Positions 1 to 5,180 of a DNA stretch of 5,180 nucleotides are shown in pieces. The DNA is from Bacteroidota bacterium (GTDB lineage Bacteria; Bacteroidota; Rhodothermia; Rhodothermales; Rubricoccaceae). Positions within the stretch are counted from its first letter, which is position 1; the number at the start of each line of letters is the position of its first letter. The stretch spans positions 1 through 5,180 of the forward strand of contig JADFLK010000193.1 of assembly GCA_022564455.1 (NCBI GenBank), written 5' to 3'. A program made the translations under genes and the position numbers. The notes beneath the pieces are model-generated. The model was not told where the DNA came from. It did not search any database and saw nothing but the letters and a program-made list of their open reading frames with translations.

Positions 1-732
1 CGGCCCTACGCCAATGTCTATCCCGATGTCACCATCCTTTGCCCCACGGAACTCGAACCCCGCGACATCAACACCGCCGACCGTGTCATCATTCCCCCGG
101 ACACCGCCCGGAAAGAAACAGAAATCCTGCAGGACCGCTTTCCCGCGCTCCTCGCCGCCGTCCGCAAACGCGGCATCAACCGGATCTGCGACCCTGCCGA
201 GAACGGCCGCGTCCCCGTCGGACTCATCAGCTCCGGCGTCAGCGCCCTGTATCTCGAACACGCCCTGGAACTCCTCGGCCTGCGCGGCGCCATGCCCCTC
301 CTGAAACTCGGCATGGTCTATCCCCTCGACCCCGACATCATCCGGGAATTCGCCGGCCAGGTCGATTCCATCATCGTCGTCGAGCAAAAGCGGGACTTCA
401 TCGAAAGCCATATCTCCAAAATCATCGGCGATCACTATCAGAACGGCCGCCTCGACACTTTGCCGCCGGTCTGGGGGAAACAACTCCCCGGCGGACTGCC
501 CGGCATTCCCTCCGAGCATGGGCTCAATGCCTCCGTCATACTCGAACGCCTCGTACCGGTCTTTCTGGCCATGGACCCGCTCCCCGCCGGCGCCGACCGC
601 GCGCGTATGCAGGAAGAATATGATCTCATCCGGGAAACCGCCGGGTACGATGTGACCATCCCATCACGCTCTCCCTCTTTCTGTCCCGGTTGCCCGCATC
701 GTGACTCCGCCTCTGTCATCAATGAAATCAAC
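1..732 (+). pseudogene. iorA: Internal fragment of indolepyruvate ferredoxin oxidoreductase subunit alpha
   Basis: IorA is the large ThDP-dependent subunit of the cytoplasmic enzyme that oxidatively decarboxylates aryl-2-oxoacids such as indolepyruvate to aryl-acetyl-CoA, passing electrons to ferredoxin during aromatic amino acid degradation. Recognisable blocks are IIPPDTARKE near codon 30, PVGLISSGVSALYLEHALE near codon 75, LKLGMVYPLDP near codon 101, WGKQLPGGLPGIP near codon 157, and CPGCPHRDSAS at codons 228-238. The last block normally opens the C-terminal ThDP-binding domain. After it the family pattern, including the HGDTGCY-type motif I expect downstream, is absent and deacetylase sequence takes over. 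The N-terminal part lies outside the window. Codon choice is strongly C-ending (CTC, ATC, GCC, CCC), unlike the sequence downstream. The right boundary is approximate, within about 715-770. The family call is confident from several motifs; the broken state is seen directly. Confidence 0.83.
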
Positions 733-1104
733 ACCGACTTCACCGATGCCGCCTACATGCAGCGCCGTATCGAATCGGCCTACGTCGAATGGCTGGAAGC
801 GGTCGTGGCACATTTCGAGACGTGGTCGGTGGACGTGATCGGCTACGAAATTCCGCAAGTACTCCTCCTTCATGCCAACCAGCTCAACGCCGCCGCGTTC
901 GATGACGTTGCCTCCATGCTCGAACGAAGGGGCTACCGTTTTATCTCCCTTGAAGAAGCGTTGGAAGATCCTGCCTACACACAACCCGATCCGTACATCG
1001 GCCCTTACGGTATTTCGTGGCTCCACCGCTGGGCGCGAGGGAAGGAGATGGAGGTTCGTTGGGAGCCAGACGTGCCAGATTGGATCAACTCCTACGGCAA
1101 CTAG
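1..1104 (+). CDS. Chimeric open frame: IorA fragment fused in frame to a polysaccharide deacetylase C-terminus (5' partial)
   Basis: The frame is open from the first base to the TAG at 1102-1104 (367 codons visible), and its start lies left of the window. Codons 1 to about 240 read as the middle of an indolepyruvate ferredoxin oxidoreductase alpha subunit. Codons from about 250 to 367 read as the end of a NodB-type polysaccharide deacetylase. The two families are unrelated and I know of no natural fusion of them. Neither active region is present: the IorA ThDP-binding C-terminal domain is missing after its first motif, and the deacetylase lacks its N-terminal catalytic part. The product is therefore unlikely to work as either enzyme. 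The frame is convergent with the S66 peptidase gene, with 7 bases between stop codons and no visible terminator. I favour a misassembly or recombination junction over a genuine two-domain gene. The two parts are described separately below. Confidence 0.8.
   Translation, partial: RPYANVYPDVTILCPTELEPRDINTADRVIIPPDTARKETEILQDRFPALLAAVRKRGINRICDPAENGRVPVGLISSGVSALYLEHALELLGLRGAMPLLKLGMVYPLDPDIIREFAGQVDSIIVVEQKRDFIESHISKIIGDHYQNGRLDTLPPVWGKQLPGGLPGIPSEHGLNASVILERLVPVFLAMDPLPAGADRARMQEEYDLIRETAGYDVTIPSRSPSFCPGCPHRDSASVINEINTDFTDAAYMQRRIESAYVEWLEAVVAHFETWSVDVIGYEIPQVLLLHANQLNAAAFDDVASMLERRGYRFISLEEALEDPAYTQPDPYIGPYGISWLHRWARGKEMEVRWEPDVPDWINSYGN
715..775. other. Seam between the iorA and deacetylase fragments
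   Basis: IorA identity is clear up to CPGCPHRDSAS (ending about 714), and deacetylase identity is clear from roughly codon 258 onward. The residues between (NEINTDFTDAAYMQRR) could fit either family, because IorA proteins often have an f-D-x-x-YM pattern just after this motif. A short stretch of chance similarity at the seam may therefore have allowed the join. No direct repeat, IS end or inverted repeat was seen here, which argues against a transposon-made junction. The exact base cannot be fixed without the intact parent genes. Confidence 0.6.
733..1104 (+). pseudogene. C-terminal fragment of a NodB-type polysaccharide deacetylase
   Basis: The family removes N- or O-acetyl groups from cell-envelope or extracellular polysaccharides, usually at or outside the membrane, using a metal-binding (beta/alpha) barrel. 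The visible piece has the late-family signature VLLLHANQLN (codons 287-296, with the motif histidine at codon 291). It continues with MLERRGYRFISLEEALEDPAY and a tail ending WEPDVPDWINSYGN, which is typical of deacetylases I recall from Bacteroidota/Rhodothermota-like genomes. The N-terminal half that should carry the catalytic Asp (TFDDG-type motif) and the metal-binding His-x(3)-His motif is absent, replaced by IorA sequence. An ATG at 757-759 could act as an internal start but would still yield only the tail. Codons ending in G (TCG, GTG, ACG, CTG) appear often from about 774 on, matching the genes to the right. The left boundary is uncertain by some tens of bases. Confidence 0.78.
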
Positions 1105-1111
1105 ACACACC

Positions 1112-2215
1112 CTAGATCACCGCAGGCTCCAGCATCCGAAGCATCCCTATCGCGGAATCCGTAATAACCGGAATGCCGATGGGCAGCGTGTAGACGGGCG
1201 ACATGTGGCCGATGGGAGCGCCCGTCCACGCCGGTTTGCGCAGAGCAAGGAGGTGGTCGCGCAGAAGCCACGTAAGGCCGCCGATGCCCGAATCGCCCGT
1301 GCAGCGTGCGCACTGGCCAAAAACGATAGCCGCGGCGTCGTCGAACGAACCGGCCAACATGAACTGTGTCAGGTGCCGGTCCACGCGGTAGAGTTGCTCG
1401 CGGACCTCCTCAAAGAACACCACGTGGCCTGAAAAATCGGGCATGTACGGCGTGCCGATGAGCGCCGAGGCGACGGATAGATTCCCGCCGACCAGCGGCC
1501 CCTCGGCGATGCCTCCGCGGATGGGGTGGATGGGGTCGCCGCGGCTCCGGCTCCCTTCGCCATCCGCTACAGGATCGAGATGGAGGAGCTCGCCATGCAC
1601 GAGCACTTTGCGGAAGGCCTCCACGGTGCGGCTGTTCCAATTACTCCGCCCGACGGGGCCATGGAATGTGACAAGGCGACTCCGAGCGTAAATGGCAAGC
1701 AACAGTGCCGTGATATCCGAGTACCCGATGATCGCTTTTGGATGGGCGCGGATCACGTTGTACTCGAGCAAAGGCAGGATGCGAGCACATCCCCAGCCAC
1801 CGCGTAGTGCGAGGATGGCATCCACGTCGGGGTCCGTGAACATGTCCATGATGTCCTCGGCCCGCTGCTCGTCGGTGCCAGCGAGATAGCCGTGGCGCGA
1901 CATCACGTGGCGGCCGGGCTTCGTCAGGAAGCCCATCCGGTCCAACTGCTCCTGCGTGTCTTCTAACTGGCTCAGCCGGTCGAGCCGCCCTGCCGGGGCT
2001 ACGAGGCCAATACGGGCGCCTGGCCGCAAGCGTGGGGGCCGCAACAGCGGCCGCGCTTCTGCAGATGGGCCACCCGAGGGTACGCCGCTTTCAGGTACAC
2101 GTTGAGCAGCGGCAGACAATGCCATCGGAGTGGCAAGGGCGCCAAGACCGAGCGTGCGCAGCACAGTACGCCGCGAAAGACCAGAAGCTCGGGAATGTTC
2201 ATCAGAATGGGACAC
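1112..2215 (-). CDS. Tat-exported LD-carboxypeptidase-like S66 family peptidase
   Basis: S66 peptidases (LdcA type) cut the L-Lys/meso-Dap to D-Ala bond of murein tetrapeptides, or related peptide bonds such as those of microcin C7, with a Ser-Glu-His triad. The 367-residue product starts with a twin-arginine signal: S14-R15-R16-T-V-L-R, then a hydrophobic stretch to about residue 35 and an Ala-rich likely cleavage site near 35-38. The mature fold begins at RPGARIGLVAPAG (residues 64-76). Triad candidates are S166 in GYSD, E269 in VVFFEEV, and H337 in PIGH; LALRGGWG (136-142) and LVGGNLS (241-247) are further family blocks. The start is a GTG at 2213-2215, chosen because it keeps the whole Tat signal; no good ribosome-binding site precedes it. 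E. coli LdcA is cytoplasmic, so export suggests the periplasm or cell surface. The gene is alone on this strand, so I give family rather than gene symbol. Confidence 0.92.
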   Translation of the reverse strand: MSHSDEHSRASGLSRRTVLRTLGLGALATPMALSAAAQRVPESGVPSGGPSAEARPLLRPPRLRPGARIGLVAPAGRLDRLSQLEDTQEQLDRMGFLTKPGRHVMSRHGYLAGTDEQRAEDIMDMFTDPDVDAILALRGGWGCARILPLLEYNVIRAHPKAIIGYSDITALLLAIYARSRLVTFHGPVGRSNWNSRTVEAFRKVLVHGELLHLDPVADGEGSRSRGDPIHPIRGGIAEGPLVGGNLSVASALIGTPYMPDFSGHVVFFEEVREQLYRVDRHLTQFMLAGSFDDAAAIVFGQCARCTGDSGIGGLTWLLRDHLLALRKPAWTGAPIGHMSPVYTLPIGIPVITDSAIGMLRMLEPAVI

Positions 2216-2384
2216 GACGCTACTATGCTGGTTGGGGGACGTGGATTCCGGTAGGCGTAACCCTGCCGGAGCCTCCCGGAAAGTAACTGAAACCGCACTG
2301 TTTCACACGGACAGTGCAATCAACGGTCACTTTTCTTGTCTCAGCGGTAAGCGTAGCTTGGCGATAGTCAGCCAGCTTGTTCGG
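2216..2384. promoter_or_regulatory. Divergent intergenic region
   Basis: This 169-base gap separates the S66 peptidase gene (leftward) from the two-gene 151-residue pair (rightward), so it should hold promoters for both. I see no convincing -35/-10 pair or Bacteroidota-type TAnnTTTG box on either strand, and no Shine-Dalgarno sequence before either start. The one clear structure is the 7-bp inverted repeat at 2295-2317. The promoter role follows from gene orientation alone. Confidence 0.5.
2295..2317. repeat. Perfect 7-bp inverted repeat, possible operator
   Basis: GCACTGT at 2295-2301 is matched by its exact reverse complement ACAGTGC at 2311-2317, with a 9-base spacer (TTCACACGG). Pairing does not extend further outward. 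There is no T-run on either side, so it is not a factor-independent terminator. Its position between two divergent genes and a centre-to-centre half-site spacing of 16 bases would suit a dimeric regulator, but no regulator is identified and a chance match cannot be excluded. Confidence 0.45.
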
Positions 2385-2840
2385 ATGAGTCGCATCATCA
2401 ACGTCGGCGATACGCCGGCCAAACGCCGAAATGTCCACCGTCGAAGCTGCGCCGAGGTGCTGCGGCTTCTCGCCCGGCATCAGAGCCTCGCTTCGAGCGT
2501 GTTCGATGAGGAAGCGAGGGACATGACGGCGTTTCTCGTCTTCAGCCTGCGCGGCATTGAGGAAACCATCGAAACGAGCGCGCAGGCGTGGGACGACCGG
2601 AACTACTGGAAGAAATCGGAGAAGCTCCGCGCCGATTGGCGGTGGAGTTGGCAAGTTGCCGACCACCTCGAATCGCTGATGCTGGAGGATCGCTGGGATG
2701 AAATACCGCAGGTGCTCATCGAACTCGTCTCGCGCTTTCAGTCGGTGACCATTACGAAAATGATGCGTGACAGCGACTGGTGGGTGGGTGCTTACAATGC
2801 CATGGCCAAGAAGGCGCAGAAGCAAAGTGCGAGAGTTTGA
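2385..2840 (+). CDS. Conserved-looking protein of unknown function, 151 aa
   Basis: I recognise no named domain. The ATG at 2385-2387 is chosen because it starts MSRIINVG, an opening I recall from similar hypothetical proteins of Chloroflexota and Bacteroidota. The frame is open further upstream, but that extension has no family look. The product is soluble, with no signal peptide or membrane segment, and appears mostly helical. It is rich in Trp and charged residues, with a central block AWDDRNYWKKSEKLRADWRW (residues 68-87) that looks like a conserved core. The C-terminal DWWVGAYNAM (131-140) is probably another conserved site. Its TGA overlaps the ATG of the next gene by one base, so the pair is probably co-transcribed and translationally coupled. 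No Shine-Dalgarno sequence precedes the start. A long antisense frame overlaps it but has no family features. Function is unknown. Confidence 0.8.
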   Translation: MSRIINVGDTPAKRRNVHRRSCAEVLRLLARHQSLASSVFDEEARDMTAFLVFSLRGIEETIETSAQAWDDRNYWKKSEKLRADWRWSWQVADHLESLMLEDRWDEIPQVLIELVSRFQSVTITKMMRDSDWWVGAYNAMAKKAQKQSARV

Positions 2841-3295
2841 TGGATGAACTTGGCGCGTTTCCCGCCTATACGTTCAGGACGCAGGAGCGCAACGGCAAGC
2901 CCTTCATCCTCGATGAAGTCCGCCGGAAGTGGGTGCGGCTCACGCCGGAGGAATGGGTTCGCCAGCACTTGCTCCGCGCCCTCGCCGGCCTGGGCTATCC
3001 ACCCGGACTAACAGCGGTGGAAAAGGGGTTCGATTTCCATGGCCGAACCTGGCGAGCCGACGTAGCCGTGTTCGACCGTCATCAAACGCCACTTCTTTTG
3101 GCAGAGTGCAAAGCGCCCGATGTTCCGATCACCGAGTCGACGTTCGACCAGATAGCGCGATACAACGCCGTCATTCACTCGCCCAACCTTCTCGTAACCA
3201 ACGGGCACGTTCTCTATTTCGGAATCGTGGATGCCGGCGACGTTCGCTTTCTGGATGCGATTCCGCCGTACGCCGACAGCCTCTTTGGGCGGTAA
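2840..3295 (+). CDS. Stand-alone HSDR_N_2 (type I restriction R-subunit N-terminal-like) nuclease-fold protein
   Basis: The 151-residue product matches the small Bacteroidota-type proteins annotated as type I restriction enzyme R protein N-terminus (HSDR_N_2). Motifs in order are the N-terminal FPAYTFRT (residues 7-14), VRRKWVRLTPEEWVRQH (28-44), E61 in AVEKG, D74 in WRADVAVFD, the E89-C-K91 core in LLAECKAPD, and TFDQIARYN (101-109) followed by LLVTNG. E61, D74 and E89-x-K91 fit a PD-(D/E)XK nuclease active site. No helicase or translocase domain follows: a full HsdR is several times longer, and the protein has its own stop, so it is not simply truncated. No HsdM or HsdS is in view, so a restriction role is unproven. 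The ATG at 2840-2842 overlaps the previous stop (TGATG), with a weak GAGAG upstream. The cellular role of these stand-alone proteins is not established to my knowledge. Confidence 0.92.
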   Translation: MDELGAFPAYTFRTQERNGKPFILDEVRRKWVRLTPEEWVRQHLLRALAGLGYPPGLTAVEKGFDFHGRTWRADVAVFDRHQTPLLLAECKAPDVPITESTFDQIARYNAVIHSPNLLVTNGHVLYFGIVDAGDVRFLDAIPPYADSLFGR

Positions 3296-3379
3296 GGTTG
3301 CGGCTCTCGTCGTTATCCCGTTTCTTCCGGTACGGCCTTCGAGTTTGCAAATCCTGAAGTACGCCTACTCTCACATTCT

Positions 3380-5180
3380 ATGAGCAGTCCATCCAACAGA
3401 GACCGGCTGGCTGCGCTTCTTGAGCGCACTCCTCCGTTCAATCTTCTCGAAGACGAGGAACGCGCCTCGCTGATTAGCTTAATGACGGGCGTCAACTTTG
3501 AACCCGGGGCAGTCATTCTCGAGCAGGGAATCGATATTCACAAGTCGCTCTATCTCGTGGAGGAGGGGCTGGTTCGCTTGATGAACGTGGAGGAAAAACG
3601 GCTCATCGATATGTGCGGACCGTCGTCACAGTTTGGTTCGTACGGCATCCTTCAGGGAGGCATTCTGCCGTACGAGGCTCGAGCAGTTGAAGAGACGACG
3701 CTTCAGCTCATTCCTTCAGATCGCTTGCGAGAACTCCTGGAAGCAAATGAGGCGTTTGCGGCGTACTTCGACGAGGACATCAAGCGGTACGTGCGCACCA
3801 TCGACACCGCTCTCGATGCCTCCGGCGCCTTCTTGCTGTTCGATACGGAGCTCGCGCGCCTGAGCCGGGAGGCCGTGGTTGTGGATCCGGATACGCCGGT
3901 TCGCGCCGTAGCCCAGGCCATGCGCGACGCCGACGCCGATACTGTGGTGGTGGTGGAAAACGGGGTAGCCCTGGGCGTCATCACTGAAGGCGACATTGTG
4001 GAGAAAGTGGTGGCCAGGGGGGAATCCGGCGATATGCCAGCTATGCAACTGGTGGATCGGCCCGCAGTGGCTCTCGACGGCTCCGAGCGCCTCTTCGACG
4101 CGGTTCGGGCCATGATGCGGCACCGCATCCGGCGCGTGGTGGTGATCGAGAAGGCCCCTGAAGAAGGTGAAATCGGGCTGGGGATTCTGTCGGCATCGGA
4201 CGTGAGCCACTACCGCGGCCTCGACCCCGTTGCCACCATCGAACTGATCGAACGCGCGCGAACCGTGGACGCGCTGGCCTCTTTGAGGAGCGAATCGAAC
4301 CGGCGGCTTTTGCGGCTCTATCAACAAGGCGTGCAAAGCGAGGATCTCCTTGGCGTGGTCTCGGAACTCGACGACCAGATAAAGCGGCGGCTGCTGCACC
4401 TCGTGGAAAAGCAGGCCCAGGAGGAGCATCCGGGAATGGTGGTCGAGGTTCCCTGGGGGTGGCTCTCGTTCGGCACGGCGGGCCGAAAGGAATCCACCAT
4501 CTACGCGCGGCAGCACAACGGCCTCGTGTACGCGAACCCCGAGGACGACGCCCAGGCAGAGCGCGCCTCGGAGTGGTTCAATCTCCTGGCTGATACAGCC
4601 TGCGAGGCCCACGAACGGTGCGGATACACCCCGTCCGGCAGCGGCATCCTTGCCCGAAACAAGGCTTTCTGCCAACCGCTCTCCCGATGGCAAGAGATGT
4701 ACACACACTGGGCGGAGGGCGTTGATGCGTTTGTCACTGCCCGCGCGGTGACGACCTTTGACGTGCGCCTCATTTATGGGGACGAGAGCTTCGGCGAAGC
4801 CCTCCGCAGCACCATCGCCGAACACACGCCCAACCCGCGCCTGCTCTCTATCCTCGTCAGTCAGGGTGCTGCCATCAACGTGCCGATGTCCGTGTTCGGC
4901 CGCTTCCAACTGGAACGCAACGACGACGGGAAGGAAGGCTTCGACGTACGCGCACGAGGTATCCGCCCCGTCGTGGATCTTGCGAGGGCGATGGCGCTTG
5001 AGATCGGCTACGTCAAATCGGCCAACACCTTCGACCGGCTTCGCGCCGTAGAGGCTTCTGAAAGCCTATCAGTAGCCGAAGCCAGGAGCTTGCTCCCCGC
5101 CTTCCGCACCCTCTCCGACCTTCATCTCCGTTTGCAGATGCAGGCCGCCGAAGTGGGCGAGACTCCCACCGACTGGATGG
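3380..5180 (+). CDS. cNMP-binding / CBS-pair / DUF294 nucleotidyltransferase-like signalling protein (3' partial)
   Basis: The frame is open from ATG 3380-3382 to the window end (600 codons), probably close to full length for this family (COG2905 type). Modules are a cyclic-nucleotide-binding domain (about 15-130), a CBS pair (about 160-282, with VITEGDI at 200-206 and ILSASDV at 269-275), a DUF294 putative nucleotidyltransferase (about 310-460) and DUF294_C (from about 482). No signal or membrane segment was seen, so it should be a cytoplasmic sensor. DUF294 proteins resemble the GlnD uridylyltransferase domain and commonly sit near sodium:solute symporters or DnaQ-like exonucleases, which could lie beyond the right edge. 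Two oddities: the usual GSxGRxE...TDQDN motif reads G365-T-A-G-R-K-E, then A376-R-Q-H-N380, so both metal-binding Asp are lost; and the phosphate-binding cassette has F85-G-S87 where Glu is usual. The FDVR...YGD block remains. The protein may act by binding rather than catalysis. No Shine-Dalgarno sequence precedes the start. Confidence 0.94.
   Translation, partial: MSSPSNRDRLAALLERTPPFNLLEDEERASLISLMTGVNFEPGAVILEQGIDIHKSLYLVEEGLVRLMNVEEKRLIDMCGPSSQFGSYGILQGGILPYEARAVEETTLQLIPSDRLRELLEANEAFAAYFDEDIKRYVRTIDTALDASGAFLLFDTELARLSREAVVVDPDTPVRAVAQAMRDADADTVVVVENGVALGVITEGDIVEKVVARGESGDMPAMQLVDRPAVALDGSERLFDAVRAMMRHRIRRVVVIEKAPEEGEIGLGILSASDVSHYRGLDPVATIELIERARTVDALASLRSESNRRLLRLYQQGVQSEDLLGVVSELDDQIKRRLLHLVEKQAQEEHPGMVVEVPWGWLSFGTAGRKESTIYARQHNGLVYANPEDDAQAERASEWFNLLADTACEAHERCGYTPSGSGILARNKAFCQPLSRWQEMYTHWAEGVDAFVTARAVTTFDVRLIYGDESFGEALRSTIAEHTPNPRLLSILVSQGAAINVPMSVFGRFQLERNDDGKEGFDVRARGIRPVVDLARAMALEIGYVKSANTFDRLRAVEASESLSVAEARSLLPAFRTLSDLHLRLQMQAAEVGETPTDWM

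Noticed and set aside
39..623. 194-codon plus-strand frame over the IorA fragment
   Set aside because: Its Arg/Pro/His-rich translation is typical of an out-of-frame shadow, and the IorA frame has several clear motifs.
1105..1111. Shared bidirectional terminator between the two convergent stops
   Set aside because: Only 7 bases separate the stops, with no hairpin or T-run visible there.
2223..2825. 200-codon minus-strand open frame
   Set aside because: It is antisense to the 151-residue gene, whose start, Trp-rich core and TGATG coupling to the next gene are better supported; no family motif was seen on the minus strand.
3345..3371. Possible promoter TTGCAA with TACTCT before the DUF294 gene
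   Set aside because: The spacing is 15 bases and the second box matches poorly; in an 84-base gap such a match is easily due to chance.
3943..3954. GTG repeat in the DUF294 gene as a slippage or phase-variation tract
   Set aside because: Four GTG codons encode the VVVV strand of a CBS domain. A change of one unit keeps the frame, and the run is short, so it is ordinary coding sequence.
3716..4909. Long (397-codon) minus-strand open frame
   Set aside because: It lies entirely opposite the well-supported cNMP-CBS-DUF294 gene. Its His/Arg/Val-rich translation shows no domain, and such antisense openness is expected from GC-rich codon structure.

Overview
The window is a GC-rich bacterial fragment of protein-coding DNA on both strands. 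No rRNA, tRNA, CRISPR array or insertion sequence was seen. The gene set from about 760 onward, and start codons with little or no Shine-Dalgarno sequence, resemble Rhodothermota/Bacteroidota-type genomes. That gene set is a Tat-exported S66 carboxypeptidase, a stand-alone HSDR_N_2 nuclease-fold protein, a cNMP-CBS-DUF294 protein and a polysaccharide deacetylase tail of the LLLHAN type. The assignment is inferred from family resemblance only; no search was run.

Layout. (1) Positions 1-1104 (+) are one uninterrupted reading frame that joins two unrelated proteins. Up to about codon 240 it is the middle of an indolepyruvate ferredoxin oxidoreductase alpha subunit (IorA). From about codon 250 it is the C-terminal third of a NodB-type polysaccharide deacetylase. 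Each part lacks the catalytic region of its family, and codon choice changes at the seam. This marks either an assembly misjoin or a real deletion/recombination junction. (2) Positions 1112-2215 (-) encode a Tat-exported LD-carboxypeptidase-like S66 peptidase, convergent with the chimera across 7 bases. (3) Positions 2216-2384 are a 169-base gap between divergent genes, carrying a perfect 7-bp inverted repeat. (4) Positions 2385-2840 and 2840-3295 (+) are two 151-residue genes overlapping by one base (TGATG): a conserved-looking protein of unknown function, then a small HSDR_N_2 protein with a PD-(D/E)XK-type core. (5) Positions 3380 to the right edge (+) encode a four-module signalling protein (cNMP-binding, CBS pair, DUF294 nucleotidyltransferase-like, DUF294_C), cut at its extreme C-terminus by the window.

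Functionally the window is mixed rather than a single pathway. The S66 peptidase and the deacetylase tail are envelope-related. The two 151-residue genes look translationally coupled. The DUF294 protein is probably the first gene of a separate unit continuing rightward. The points most worth checking are the iorA/deacetylase seam and the DUF294 protein, whose metal-binding aspartates appear to be replaced by Arg and His.
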